From: Streptomyces sp. M92 | GTDB lineage: Bacteria > Actinomycetota > Actinomycetes > Streptomycetales > Streptomycetaceae | Assembly (NCBI RefSeq): GCF_028473745.1 | Contig: NZ_CP101137.1 | Coordinates: forward strand, 434,001-498,000 | Length of the DNA: 64,000 nt | Reading direction: 5' to 3' | In this document: positions 57,530-64,000 of the stretch, one piece after another | How positions within the stretch are numbered: position 1 is the stretch's first letter | Layout of the letters: every line of letters starts with the position of its first letter | Translations under genes and position numbers: made by a program | Notes under the pieces: model-generated | What the model saw: only the letters and a program-made list of their open reading frames with translations | Database searches by the model: none | Told to the model about the DNA's origin: nothing

Positions 57530-58903
57530 TCAGCAGGAGGACTTCCCGGCGTACAGCGCGAGCGCCGTGTTGGCGCCGAGCGTCGCGGTGAACTGCCCGG
57601 AGCCGTTCACGGTCACCGGCTTGCCGCTCTGGACGTCGCAGTAAGTCCCCGCCGGCAGCGAGGTCTGGTAGATGCGGGTCATGGCGCCCGACTCGTGGTT
57701 GATGGCGACGTAGCCCTTGTTCCCGCGCCCGAAGGCGATGGCGTCGTTGCCGTTGTCCCACCAGTTCGTGACGGCCTGTCCGCGGGTGGCGTTGCGGAAG
57801 GCGACCATCGACCTGATCTCCGGCCAGGCGTGCTGGCACTTCCAGCCGTCCTGCCAGCAGGCGTTCACCTGGCCGCCGTTCGGCGGTCCGGCGTCGTGGT
57901 TGGACCACTCGTAGCCGGAGTTGATGTCGGGGGCGCCGTAGGGCCAGGCCAGCATGAAGACGTTGGCCAGGGTGTAGTTGGCGTTGTCCTTGTAGTTGAG
58001 CGTGGAGCCGTTGCGCTCGGTGTCGTGGTTGTCGACGAAGACACCGGCCGCACCGCTGCTCAGGTAGCCCCAGCCCTCGCCGTAGTTCTTCAGGTAGGCG
58101 AGGTTCTCGCCGTTGAAGACGCGCTTGAGGTCGTACGCGTACCGGAACTCCTGCACGTCGCCGCTGCCGGTGTACTCGGTCGGCTGGACGGCCTCGCCCG
58201 CGCCGTAGATGACCTCGTGCTTCCAGTACACGCCCGGGTCGCTCAGCCGGGACTTGATGTTCGCGAGGTCGGCGGCCGGGATGTGCTTGGCCGCGTCGAT
58301 GCGGAAGCCGTCGACGCCGAGGGAGAGCAGGTCGTTCAGGTACCCGGCGATCCTGCCGCGGACGTACTCCTCGCCGGTGTCGAGGTCGGCGAGGCCGACC
58401 AGTTCGCAGTGCTGGACGTTGTACCGGTCCCGGTAGTCGCTGATCTCGGAGCGGCAGTCGTCGAAGTCGTACGAGGAGTAGATGCCGGGGTAGTCGTACT
58501 TGCCGTACGAGGAGCCGCCGGTACCCGTGCCGCCGCCCGCCGACATGTGGTTGACCACGGCGTCGGCGACGACCTTCACCCCGGCCGCGTGGCAGGCGTC
58601 CACCATGTTCTTGAACGCGGTGCGGTCACCGAGCCGCCCGGCGATCTTGTAGCTGACCGGCTGGTACGAGGTCCACCACTGCCCGCCCTGTATGTGCTCG
58701 GCGGGCGGGGAGACCTGGACGTACCCGTAGCCCGCGGGACCGAGGGTGTTCGTGCACTCCCTGGCCACGGAGGCGAAGTTCCACTCGAAGAGGACGGCGG
58801 TGACGTCCTTGGCGCCGGGCGGGGAGGCCTGCACATTAGTCGGGGTCATGACAACGGAAGCTGCCGCGAGCGCGACGGCCGCCGTGAGGGCTCTGCGTGC
58901 CAT
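57530..58903 (-). CDS. secreted alpha-amylase (animal-type GH13)
   Basis: A 457-residue exported enzyme starting at ATG 58903; the signal peptide ends near [12 protein letters not shown]. Catalytic residues are Asp203 ([10 protein letters not shown]), Glu230 ([10 protein letters not shown]) and Asp294 ([11 protein letters not shown]), in the arrangement of chloride-activated animal amylases. The C-terminal beta-domain ends in [32 protein letters not shown]. There is no starch-binding CBM20, unlike many Streptomyces amylases. Direct CTTG-type repeats precede it. Confidence 0.94.
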   Translation of the reverse strand: MARRALTAAVALAAASVVMTPTNVQASPPGAKDVTAVLFEWNFASVARECTNTLGPAGYGYVQVSPPAEHIQGGQWWTSYQPVSYKIAGRLGDRTAFKNMVDACHAAGVKVVADAVVNHMSAGGGTGTGGSSYGKYDYPGIYSSYDFDDCRSEISDYRDRYNVQHCELVGLADLDTGEEYVRGRIAGYLNDLLSLGVDGFRIDAAKHIPAADLANIKSRLSDPGVYWKHEVIYGAGEAVQPTEYTGSGDVQEFRYAYDLKRVFNGENLAYLKNYGEGWGYLSSGAAGVFVDNHDTERNGSTLNYKDNANYTLANVFMLAWPYGAPDINSGYEWSNHDAGPPNGGQVNACWQDGWKCQHAWPEIRSMVAFRNATRGQAVTNWWDNGNDAIAFGRGNKGYVAINHESGAMTRIYQTSLPAGTYCDVQSGKPVTVNGSGQFTATLGANTALALYAGKSSC

Positions 58904-58961
58904 GTGGGGTTTTCCTTCATCGTCGAAGGCGTTGCGGGGAGCCGAAGGCGCCTGAAGGCCG

Positions 58962-58999
58962 CTTGAAGACTCTTGCTGAAACCTTCAGAAACCTTGCGG
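58962..58999. promoter_or_regulatory. 10-bp periodic CTT repeats upstream of alpha-amylase gene
   Basis: CTTGAAG (58962), CTTGCTG (58972), CTTCAGA (58983) and CTTGCGG (58993) recur about every 10-11 bases, one helical turn, 60-95 bases before the amylase start. They are written on the strand opposite the gene. Such direct repeats are known to mediate maltose induction and glucose repression in Streptomyces amylase promoters. Confidence 0.55.
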
Positions 59000-59118
59000 T
59001 GACGGAGATGTTAAGGGTTCATCGACCGAAAGGGCAGTGGTCGGTGCGAAGTCGGGGCGGGGAGTTCACCGGGAAACCGGCGCCGGGGGCTGTCAGTGCC
59101 CGGTCGCATACTGCTCCC

Positions 59119-60135
59119 ATGCAGATCACCGAGGACGCACTCAAGCAGGCCTGGCACCGGCTGACCGCAGGCTCCGACCTGCTCGACGACGCCGTGTTCC
59201 CGCCCACCGGCACGTCGTACGAGCAGTACGAGGACCACGCGGAGGACGGGTACGCAGGCCTGTACCTAGTCCTGGAGGAGGACGGCTCGGTGTGCGGCTA
59301 CCACGGCCCTCACGACAACGCCTTCATCGCCCGGGACCTCGACGAGACGCTGTACTTCCTCGCCGAGGAGGCCGTCCGCCGGCTCGACGCGACCATCGCC
59401 GGGCAGGCCGGGCTGATGGACCGGATAGACCCCGCCTGGGGCCGCAGCTTCCGCGGCGGCGGCCCGGACGGTACGGAACCGGCGCCACCCTGCGGACGCG
59501 ACCCCCTGGAGGGGTTCGCCTGGATCGCGGGCTCGTGGCGCGAGCAGGCCCCCTACACGACCCTGGAGTTCTTCCGCGGCGAGAACGTCAGCGCCGAGCG
59601 GATCGCCCTGCTGTACGGAGCCGACCCGGAACACGTCGCCGCGGGGACCCGCCTGTCGGACCTGAGCGAGGGGAACGGCGGCTCCTACGGCAACTGGCTC
59701 ACGGACTGGGACAGCTGCTGCTTCGGACAGAGCGGCGACTGGACGTTCCTGCTGTACCACGAGACGGCGCCCGGCACCCGGGCCGACGCGGCCGCGTTCG
59801 CCGAGCTGGGTGTGACGGAGACCGTGGAGCTGAGCGCCTGCCTCGGCAAGGCCATCTACACGTTCGACTACATGCGCGACGGCCGCCGCCTCGACGACGA
59901 CGGCATCATCGAGCTGATCTACTACGACCGGGGCCGCACCCCGTACGTCCGGGGCGGGCAACTCGACTTCCTCAACCGGGCCCTGCGTCGCGCCGAACTG
60001 GACCACCCCGAGCTGACCGACGAGTTCGCCCTGTACTTCCACGCCCTGGAGACCTCGCTGGGTCTGGGCCTGCCCCGCAAGGAGATCGCGGAGGGGACGG
60101 TCCGGGCCGCCCGGTGGGCCCGGCGCGACGGATGA
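59119..60135 (+). CDS. hypothetical protein, possibly DUF6461-related
   Basis: A 338-residue soluble protein; ATG 59119 is the natural start after a long open frame, and it has no strong ribosome site. The part from about residue 190 (SYGNWLTDWDSCCFGQSGDWTFLLYHETAPGTRADAAAFAEL) recalls DUF6461 proteins (DWTF motif), which are often found as immunity-like proteins. The first 190 residues have DYEDHAEDGYAGLYLVLEEDGSVCGYHGPHDNAFIARDLDETLYFLAEEAVRR, unassigned. Its function is unknown. It is divergent from the alpha-amylase gene. Confidence 0.75.
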   Translation: MQITEDALKQAWHRLTAGSDLLDDAVFPPTGTSYEQYEDHAEDGYAGLYLVLEEDGSVCGYHGPHDNAFIARDLDETLYFLAEEAVRRLDATIAGQAGLMDRIDPAWGRSFRGGGPDGTEPAPPCGRDPLEGFAWIAGSWREQAPYTTLEFFRGENVSAERIALLYGADPEHVAAGTRLSDLSEGNGGSYGNWLTDWDSCCFGQSGDWTFLLYHETAPGTRADAAAFAELGVTETVELSACLGKAIYTFDYMRDGRRLDDDGIIELIYYDRGRTPYVRGGQLDFLNRALRRAELDHPELTDEFALYFHALETSLGLGLPRKEIAEGTVRAARWARRDG

Positions 60136-60179
60136 CGCGGTGAGGGGCCCGCGGTTGCGGACCCCCCCCGGGCGGGCGG

Positions 60180-61925
60180 TCAGGCCCGCGACCACCACAC
60201 CGTCGTGTCGCCCGGCACCTTCGCCTCGCCGTCGACCTCGGTCACCTCACCGCTGGCCAGCAGCAGGCGCCCGTACGCGGGCAGCGCCACCGACTCGCCC
60301 GTGGTGTTGGCGACGCACACGAACTCCCCGCGCCGGAAGGCGAGGACGCCCTCGGGTGCGCGCAGCCACTCCACGGCATCGCCCGCGCCCAGGTCGGCCT
60401 GTTCACGGCGGACCGCCAGCGCGGCGCGGTACAGCTCCAGGGTCGAGCCGGGGACGCCGGTCTGTGCCTCGACGCTCAGCTCGCCCCAGGTCGCGGGCTG
60501 CGGCAGCCAGCTGCCGCCGTCGCCGAAGCCGTACGAGGAGCCCTCGCGGGTCCAGGGGATCGGCACCCGGCAGCCGTCACGGAAGCCGTCCTGGCCGGCG
60601 CCCCGGAAGTACGCCGGGTCCTGGCGCACCTCGTCGGGGAGGTCGACGACGTCCGGCAGGCCCAGCTCCTCGCCCTGGTAGACGTAGGCCGAGCCGGGCA
60701 GCGCCAGCATGAGGAGGGTGGCCGCCCGTGCCCTGCGCAGGCCCAGCTCGCGGTCGCCGGCCAGCCGGATCTGGGTGCCGAGTCCGGCCGGGTTGGCGAA
60801 GCGGGTGGCGTGCCGGGTGACGTCGTGGTTGGACAGGACCCAGGTCGCCGGGGCGCCGACCGGGCGCATGGCGTCCAGGGTGCGGTCGATGACCGTGCGC
60901 AGCTCCTCGGCGTCCCAGTGGGTGCCCAGGTACTGGAAGTTGAAGGCCTGGTGCAGCTCGTCGGGGCGGACGTAGTTGGCGGTGCGCTCGACGGTCGGGG
61001 TCCAGGCCTCGGCGACGAAGATCCGCCCGCCCGTCTCCCGCCCCCGCCCTTCCGCGGAAGGCCCTTCGGGCCCCAGTGCATCGCTGTACTCGTCGAGGAT
61101 GCGCCGCCACTGGCGGTAGATGTCGTGGACGCCGTCCTGGTCGAAGAACGGCATGACATCGTTGCCCAGCAGCTTCAGCTGTTCGTGGTCCCCCAGGTCG
61201 GGCAGTCCCTCCGCCTTCACCATGCCGTGCGCGACGTCGATGCGGAAGCCGTCCACGCCCATGTCCAGCCAGAAACGCAGGATGGAGCGGAACTCGTCGC
61301 CGACGGCCGGGTGCTCCCAGTTGAAGTCGGGCTGCTCGGGGGCGAAGAGGTGCAGGTACCACTCCCCCGGCGTCCCGTCCGGCTCGGTGACCCGGGTCCA
61401 GGCGGGGCCGCCGAAGATGGACTCCCAGTCGTTGGGCGGCAGCTCGCCGTTCTCGCCCTTGCCGGGACGGAAGTGGTAGCGGTCGCGGGCCGGGGAGCCG
61501 GGGCCCTCGGCGAGGGCCCGCTTGAACCACTCGTACTGGTCGGAGGAGTGGTTGGGGACCAGGTCGACGATGATGCGCAGGCCCAGCGCGTGCGCGTCGC
61601 GGATCAGCGCGTCGGCGTCCAGCAGGTTGCCGAACATGGGGTCGACGGCCCGGTAGTCGGCGACGTCGTAGCCGGCGTCGGCCTGCGGGGAGGCGTAGAA
61701 GGGGCTGAGCCACACGGCGTCCACGCCCAGGTCGCGCAGGTACGGCAGGCGGGTGCGGACACCCTCCAGGTCGCCCATGCCGTCGCCGTTGCTGTCGGCG
61801 AAACTGCGCGGGTACACCTGGTAGATCACCGCGTCCCGCCACCAGTCGCGGCGCCGCGCGACGGTCGCGGTGGCGGAAGCGGAGGTGGGGGTGGAGGCCG
61901 GTGCGGCGGAAGGCTGCTGGCTCAT
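60180..61925 (-). CDS. aglA: intracellular alpha-glucosidase (GH13, oligo-1,6/alpha-1,4-glucosidase type)
   Basis: A 581-residue enzyme without signal peptide; ATG 61925 has AAGGA 4 bases before, which is close. Catalytic residues are Asp230 (DGFRIDVAHGM), Glu306 (FVAEAW) and Asp368 (LSNHDVTRH). The N-terminal WWRDAVIYQVYPRSFADSNGDGMGDL is the usual GH13 start. It should hydrolyse maltodextrins imported by MalFG. Its place next to malG matches the S. coelicolor agl/mal layout, hence the symbol. Confidence 0.9.
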   Translation of the reverse strand: MSQQPSAAPASTPTSASATATVARRRDWWRDAVIYQVYPRSFADSNGDGMGDLEGVRTRLPYLRDLGVDAVWLSPFYASPQADAGYDVADYRAVDPMFGNLLDADALIRDAHALGLRIIVDLVPNHSSDQYEWFKRALAEGPGSPARDRYHFRPGKGENGELPPNDWESIFGGPAWTRVTEPDGTPGEWYLHLFAPEQPDFNWEHPAVGDEFRSILRFWLDMGVDGFRIDVAHGMVKAEGLPDLGDHEQLKLLGNDVMPFFDQDGVHDIYRQWRRILDEYSDALGPEGPSAEGRGRETGGRIFVAEAWTPTVERTANYVRPDELHQAFNFQYLGTHWDAEELRTVIDRTLDAMRPVGAPATWVLSNHDVTRHATRFANPAGLGTQIRLAGDRELGLRRARAATLLMLALPGSAYVYQGEELGLPDVVDLPDEVRQDPAYFRGAGQDGFRDGCRVPIPWTREGSSYGFGDGGSWLPQPATWGELSVEAQTGVPGSTLELYRAALAVRREQADLGAGDAVEWLRAPEGVLAFRRGEFVCVANTTGESVALPAYGRLLLASGEVTEVDGEAKVPGDTTVWWSRA

Positions 61926-62038
61926 GTCGTCCTTGGGATGAGACGGAGTTCTGGTCATCGAGTCGTGGGTGGGGGGCGGCCGGCCGCGGTGCAGCGGGGT
62001 CGGATGGCACCGCGGCCGGACGTTTTCCCGGCCGGGCG

Positions 62039-62953
62039 TCAGCCCTTGGTGCCGCCGGCGGTGAGGCCGGTCACCAGGTTCTTCTGCACGAGGTAGAAGA
62101 ACGCGGAGACGGGTATCGCCACGAGCACGGCGGTGGCCGCCATCAGGTGACGCTGCGCGTCGTGCTCGCTGATGAAGCTCTGCAGTCCGACCGCGAAGGT
62201 GTACTTCGTGTCGCTCAGCATGAACGTCGAGGCGAAGGCGACCTCGCCGAAGGCCGTGATGAAGCTGTAGAAGCCGGCCACCGCCAGGCCCGGCCGGGCC
62301 AGCGGCAGGATCAGTCGGAAGAAGGTGCCGAAGGGGGTCAGTCCGTCGACGCGTCCGGCCTCGTCGATCTCGAACGGGATGGTGTCGAAGTAGCCCTTGA
62401 GCAGCCACGCGCAGTACGGCACCGCGGTCGAGCAGTAGACGAGGATCAGGCCGAAGTAGCTGTCGACGAGCCGGAGCTCGGACAGGATCTGGTACATCGG
62501 CACGATCAGCACGGCGATGGGGAACATCTGGGTGACCAGGAGGACCCACATGAGCTTGCGGTAGCCCGGGAAGCGCATCCGCGAGACCGCGTAACCGGTG
62601 GTGGCGGCGACCATGACGCCGATGACCGTGGTGCCCAGCGAGACGATCAGCGAGCTCTTCAGCCACTCGAAGAAGTTGGTCTCCTGGAGCACGAACACGT
62701 AGTTGTCGAAGGTCATCTTCGACCAGATGCGCTCGGGGTGCAGGTAGTCGTTCTTGTCCGGGCCGAGGGACAGGTAGACCAGCCAGGCGACCGGGAAGAG
62801 GGCGACGAGGCTCGCCACGGTCAGGATGCCGTGCGAGGCCACGGAGGCGACGCGGCTGCGCTCGCCGCGGGAGCGCACCTTGCGCGGCGGATCGGCGGGC
62901 GCGGTGCCGGCCTGCTCGGCCGGAGCGGACGCCGGAACGGTCGTAGTGCTCAT
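62039..62953 (-). CDS. malG: maltose/maltodextrin ABC transporter permease
   Basis: A 304-residue permease; ATG 62953 follows GGAG by about 5 bases (ATG-like start at 62989 would overlap malF and lacks a site). Six transmembrane helices are visible from about residue 30. The EAA loop motif EAGRVDGLTPFGTFFRLILPLARPG contacts the ATPase. The ATPase (MsiK type) is not encoded here, as is usual for Streptomyces sugar importers. It is 14 bases from malF. Confidence 0.93.
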   Translation of the reverse strand: MSTTTVPASAPAEQAGTAPADPPRKVRSRGERSRVASVASHGILTVASLVALFPVAWLVYLSLGPDKNDYLHPERIWSKMTFDNYVFVLQETNFFEWLKSSLIVSLGTTVIGVMVAATTGYAVSRMRFPGYRKLMWVLLVTQMFPIAVLIVPMYQILSELRLVDSYFGLILVYCSTAVPYCAWLLKGYFDTIPFEIDEAGRVDGLTPFGTFFRLILPLARPGLAVAGFYSFITAFGEVAFASTFMLSDTKYTFAVGLQSFISEHDAQRHLMAATAVLVAIPVSAFFYLVQKNLVTGLTAGGTKG

Positions 62954-62966
62954 GGTGGCTCCTGCC

Positions 62967-63971
62967 TCAGATCGCGAGCTGCTGCTCATTGCGGTTCAGC
63001 CAGCGGCGGTAGAAGGAGGTGAAGACGATCAGGATGGCCAGCAGCAGGATGCCGTAGGCCGCGGACTGCGCGAAGTCGCGCGGCTGCTGTCCGAAGCCGA
63101 GCTGGTACGCCCAGGTGACGAGGATCTGCGCCTCGGGGGCGGTGTTGCCGAACAGCAGGAAGATCACGGCGAACTGGTTGAAGGTCCAGATGACACCGAG
63201 CAGGACGACCGTGGAGCTGACCGACCTGAGGCCGGGAAGGGTGACGTAGCGGAACCGCTGCCAGGCGTTCGCGCCGTCCATCTCGGCGGCCTCGTAGAGG
63301 CTGTTGTCGATGGACTGCAGGCCGCCGAGGAGCGAGACCATCATGAAGGGCACGCCGCACCAGGTGTTCACCATGATCGCGGAGAACCGCTGCCAGAAGG
63401 TGTCCTCCAGCCACGCGGGCGTGGGCAGGTGCAGCCAGTCCAGGGCGGAGTTGATGATGCCCTGGTCGGCGAGCATGAAGCGCCAGCCGAAGACGGTGAC
63501 GAAGGTGGGCACGGCCCACGGCAGGACCAGCATCAGCCGGTAGAAGGTGCGGCCGCGCAGCTTCTGGTTGAGCAGCAGGGCGAGGCCGAGACCGATGAAG
63601 AAGTGCAGGCCGACGCAGACCGCCGTCCACACGATGGTCCAGATGAAGTGGGACCAGAACCGGTCGTACGCCGTCGGGCCCCACAGGATGTCGGCGTAGT
63701 TGTCCAGGCCGACGAACTGGTAGGTGGCCTCGATCTCGTTGACGCCGATGGTGCGCGCGGTGTTGAGGCTGTTGGCGTCGGTGAGGGTGAGGTAGAGGCC
63801 GTAGCCCAGCGGGTACAGCACGAGGACGCCGATCACGACGGCCACCGGCGCGATCATGGCGTAGGCGTACCAGTGCCTCTGGTAGCCGTCTTTCAGACGC
63901 CGGCCGAGGCCGGGCCGCGGGGTGCGGTCACCGCGGCGCTTGCCGGTCGCGCGGTCGATGGCGACTGTCAT
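62967..63971 (-). CDS. malF: maltose/maltodextrin ABC transporter permease
   Basis: A 334-residue permease starting at ATG 63971. Six hydrophobic helices are visible (first at about residues 38-60, YAMIAPVAVVIGVLVLYPLGYGLYLTL). The EAA loop EAAEMDGANAWQRFRYVTLPGLRSV is present. It pairs with MalG. The binding-protein gene (malE) should lie just beyond the window edge, since only 29 bases of upstream sequence remain. Confidence 0.93.
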   Translation of the reverse strand: MTVAIDRATGKRRGDRTPRPGLGRRLKDGYQRHWYAYAMIAPVAVVIGVLVLYPLGYGLYLTLTDANSLNTARTIGVNEIEATYQFVGLDNYADILWGPTAYDRFWSHFIWTIVWTAVCVGLHFFIGLGLALLLNQKLRGRTFYRLMLVLPWAVPTFVTVFGWRFMLADQGIINSALDWLHLPTPAWLEDTFWQRFSAIMVNTWCGVPFMMVSLLGGLQSIDNSLYEAAEMDGANAWQRFRYVTLPGLRSVSSTVVLLGVIWTFNQFAVIFLLFGNTAPEAQILVTWAYQLGFGQQPRDFAQSAAYGILLLAILIVFTSFYRRWLNRNEQQLAI

Positions 63972-64000
63972 GGTTCGACACCTTCGGGAGCATCGGGAAG

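Overview
The window is high-GC actinobacterial DNA, almost certainly Streptomyces. Codon third positions are strongly G/C, GTG starts are common (CTG and TTG probably also occur), and purine-rich ribosome sites precede most starts. The gene content and order (cobU/cobT/cobS, pepA-lpd-E2-aceE, lipB-lipA, glnA, glnII, amylase genes next to malFG) resemble the Streptomyces coelicolor/lividans core chromosome as I remember it. No phage, insertion sequence with a transposase, CRISPR array, tRNA or rRNA was seen.

Layout. 1-8.0 kb: a partial DUF3043 membrane protein, a methyltransferase, an HtrA-like lipoprotein protease and the nucleotide-loop arm of cobalamin synthesis (MBL-CobU fusion, CobT, CobS). 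Opposite-strand genes separate the cob genes, and a candidate cobalamin riboswitch lies before the first. 8.0-18.2 kb: a secreted GH114-like hydrolase, PepA, then lipoamide dehydrogenase, dihydrolipoamide acyltransferase, a GntR regulator and homodimeric pyruvate dehydrogenase E1. 18.2-25.6 kb: a WYL regulator, a short-period repeat tract, a peptidoglycan-recognition amidase divergent from a MarP-like membrane protease, a GNAT protein, a TIGR01777 epimerase and an FAD oxidoreductase. 25.6-28.7 kb: a locally less GC-rich upstream region, then a coupled pair encoding a small secreted protein and a secreted serine-protease homologue that lacks catalytic His and Ser and is fused to lectin-like and FG-GAP repeats. 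28.8-36.4 kb: a TPR regulator, lipB, lipA, small membrane proteins and glnA with two GlnR boxes. 36.4-43.0 kb: a QorB/HxlR-like divergent pair, an AlkZ-like gene with an internal deletion, an ArsC/Spx-like protein, glnII with GlnR-like sites, and an internally deleted winged-helix gene. 43.0-52 kb: an epimerase, a two-component system, a DUF1996 secreted protein, a lipoprotein, a TPR-like protein, a membrane protein with a sigma-like N-terminus, a TetR regulator and a tautomerase. 52-64 kb: the starch/maltodextrin region, with an 1805-residue amylopullulanase, a secreted alpha-amylase, an alpha-glucosidase and the MalG and MalF permeases.

How the genes fit together. Lpd, E2, AceE, LipB and LipA together make and load lipoylated 2-oxoacid dehydrogenase complexes. 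GlnA and GlnII are the two glutamine synthetases under probable GlnR control. The extracellular amylases feed maltodextrin to the MalFG importer and the intracellular alpha-glucosidase.

Gene integrity is unusual in three places. The E2 gene has two compensating frameshifts that scramble its E3-binding domain. The AlkZ-like gene and the winged-helix gene have each lost their middles. These may be real strain mutations or GC-rich sequencing errors; raw reads would decide. The most novel-looking locus is the coupled small secreted protein/pseudoprotease pair at 26.0-28.7 kb.
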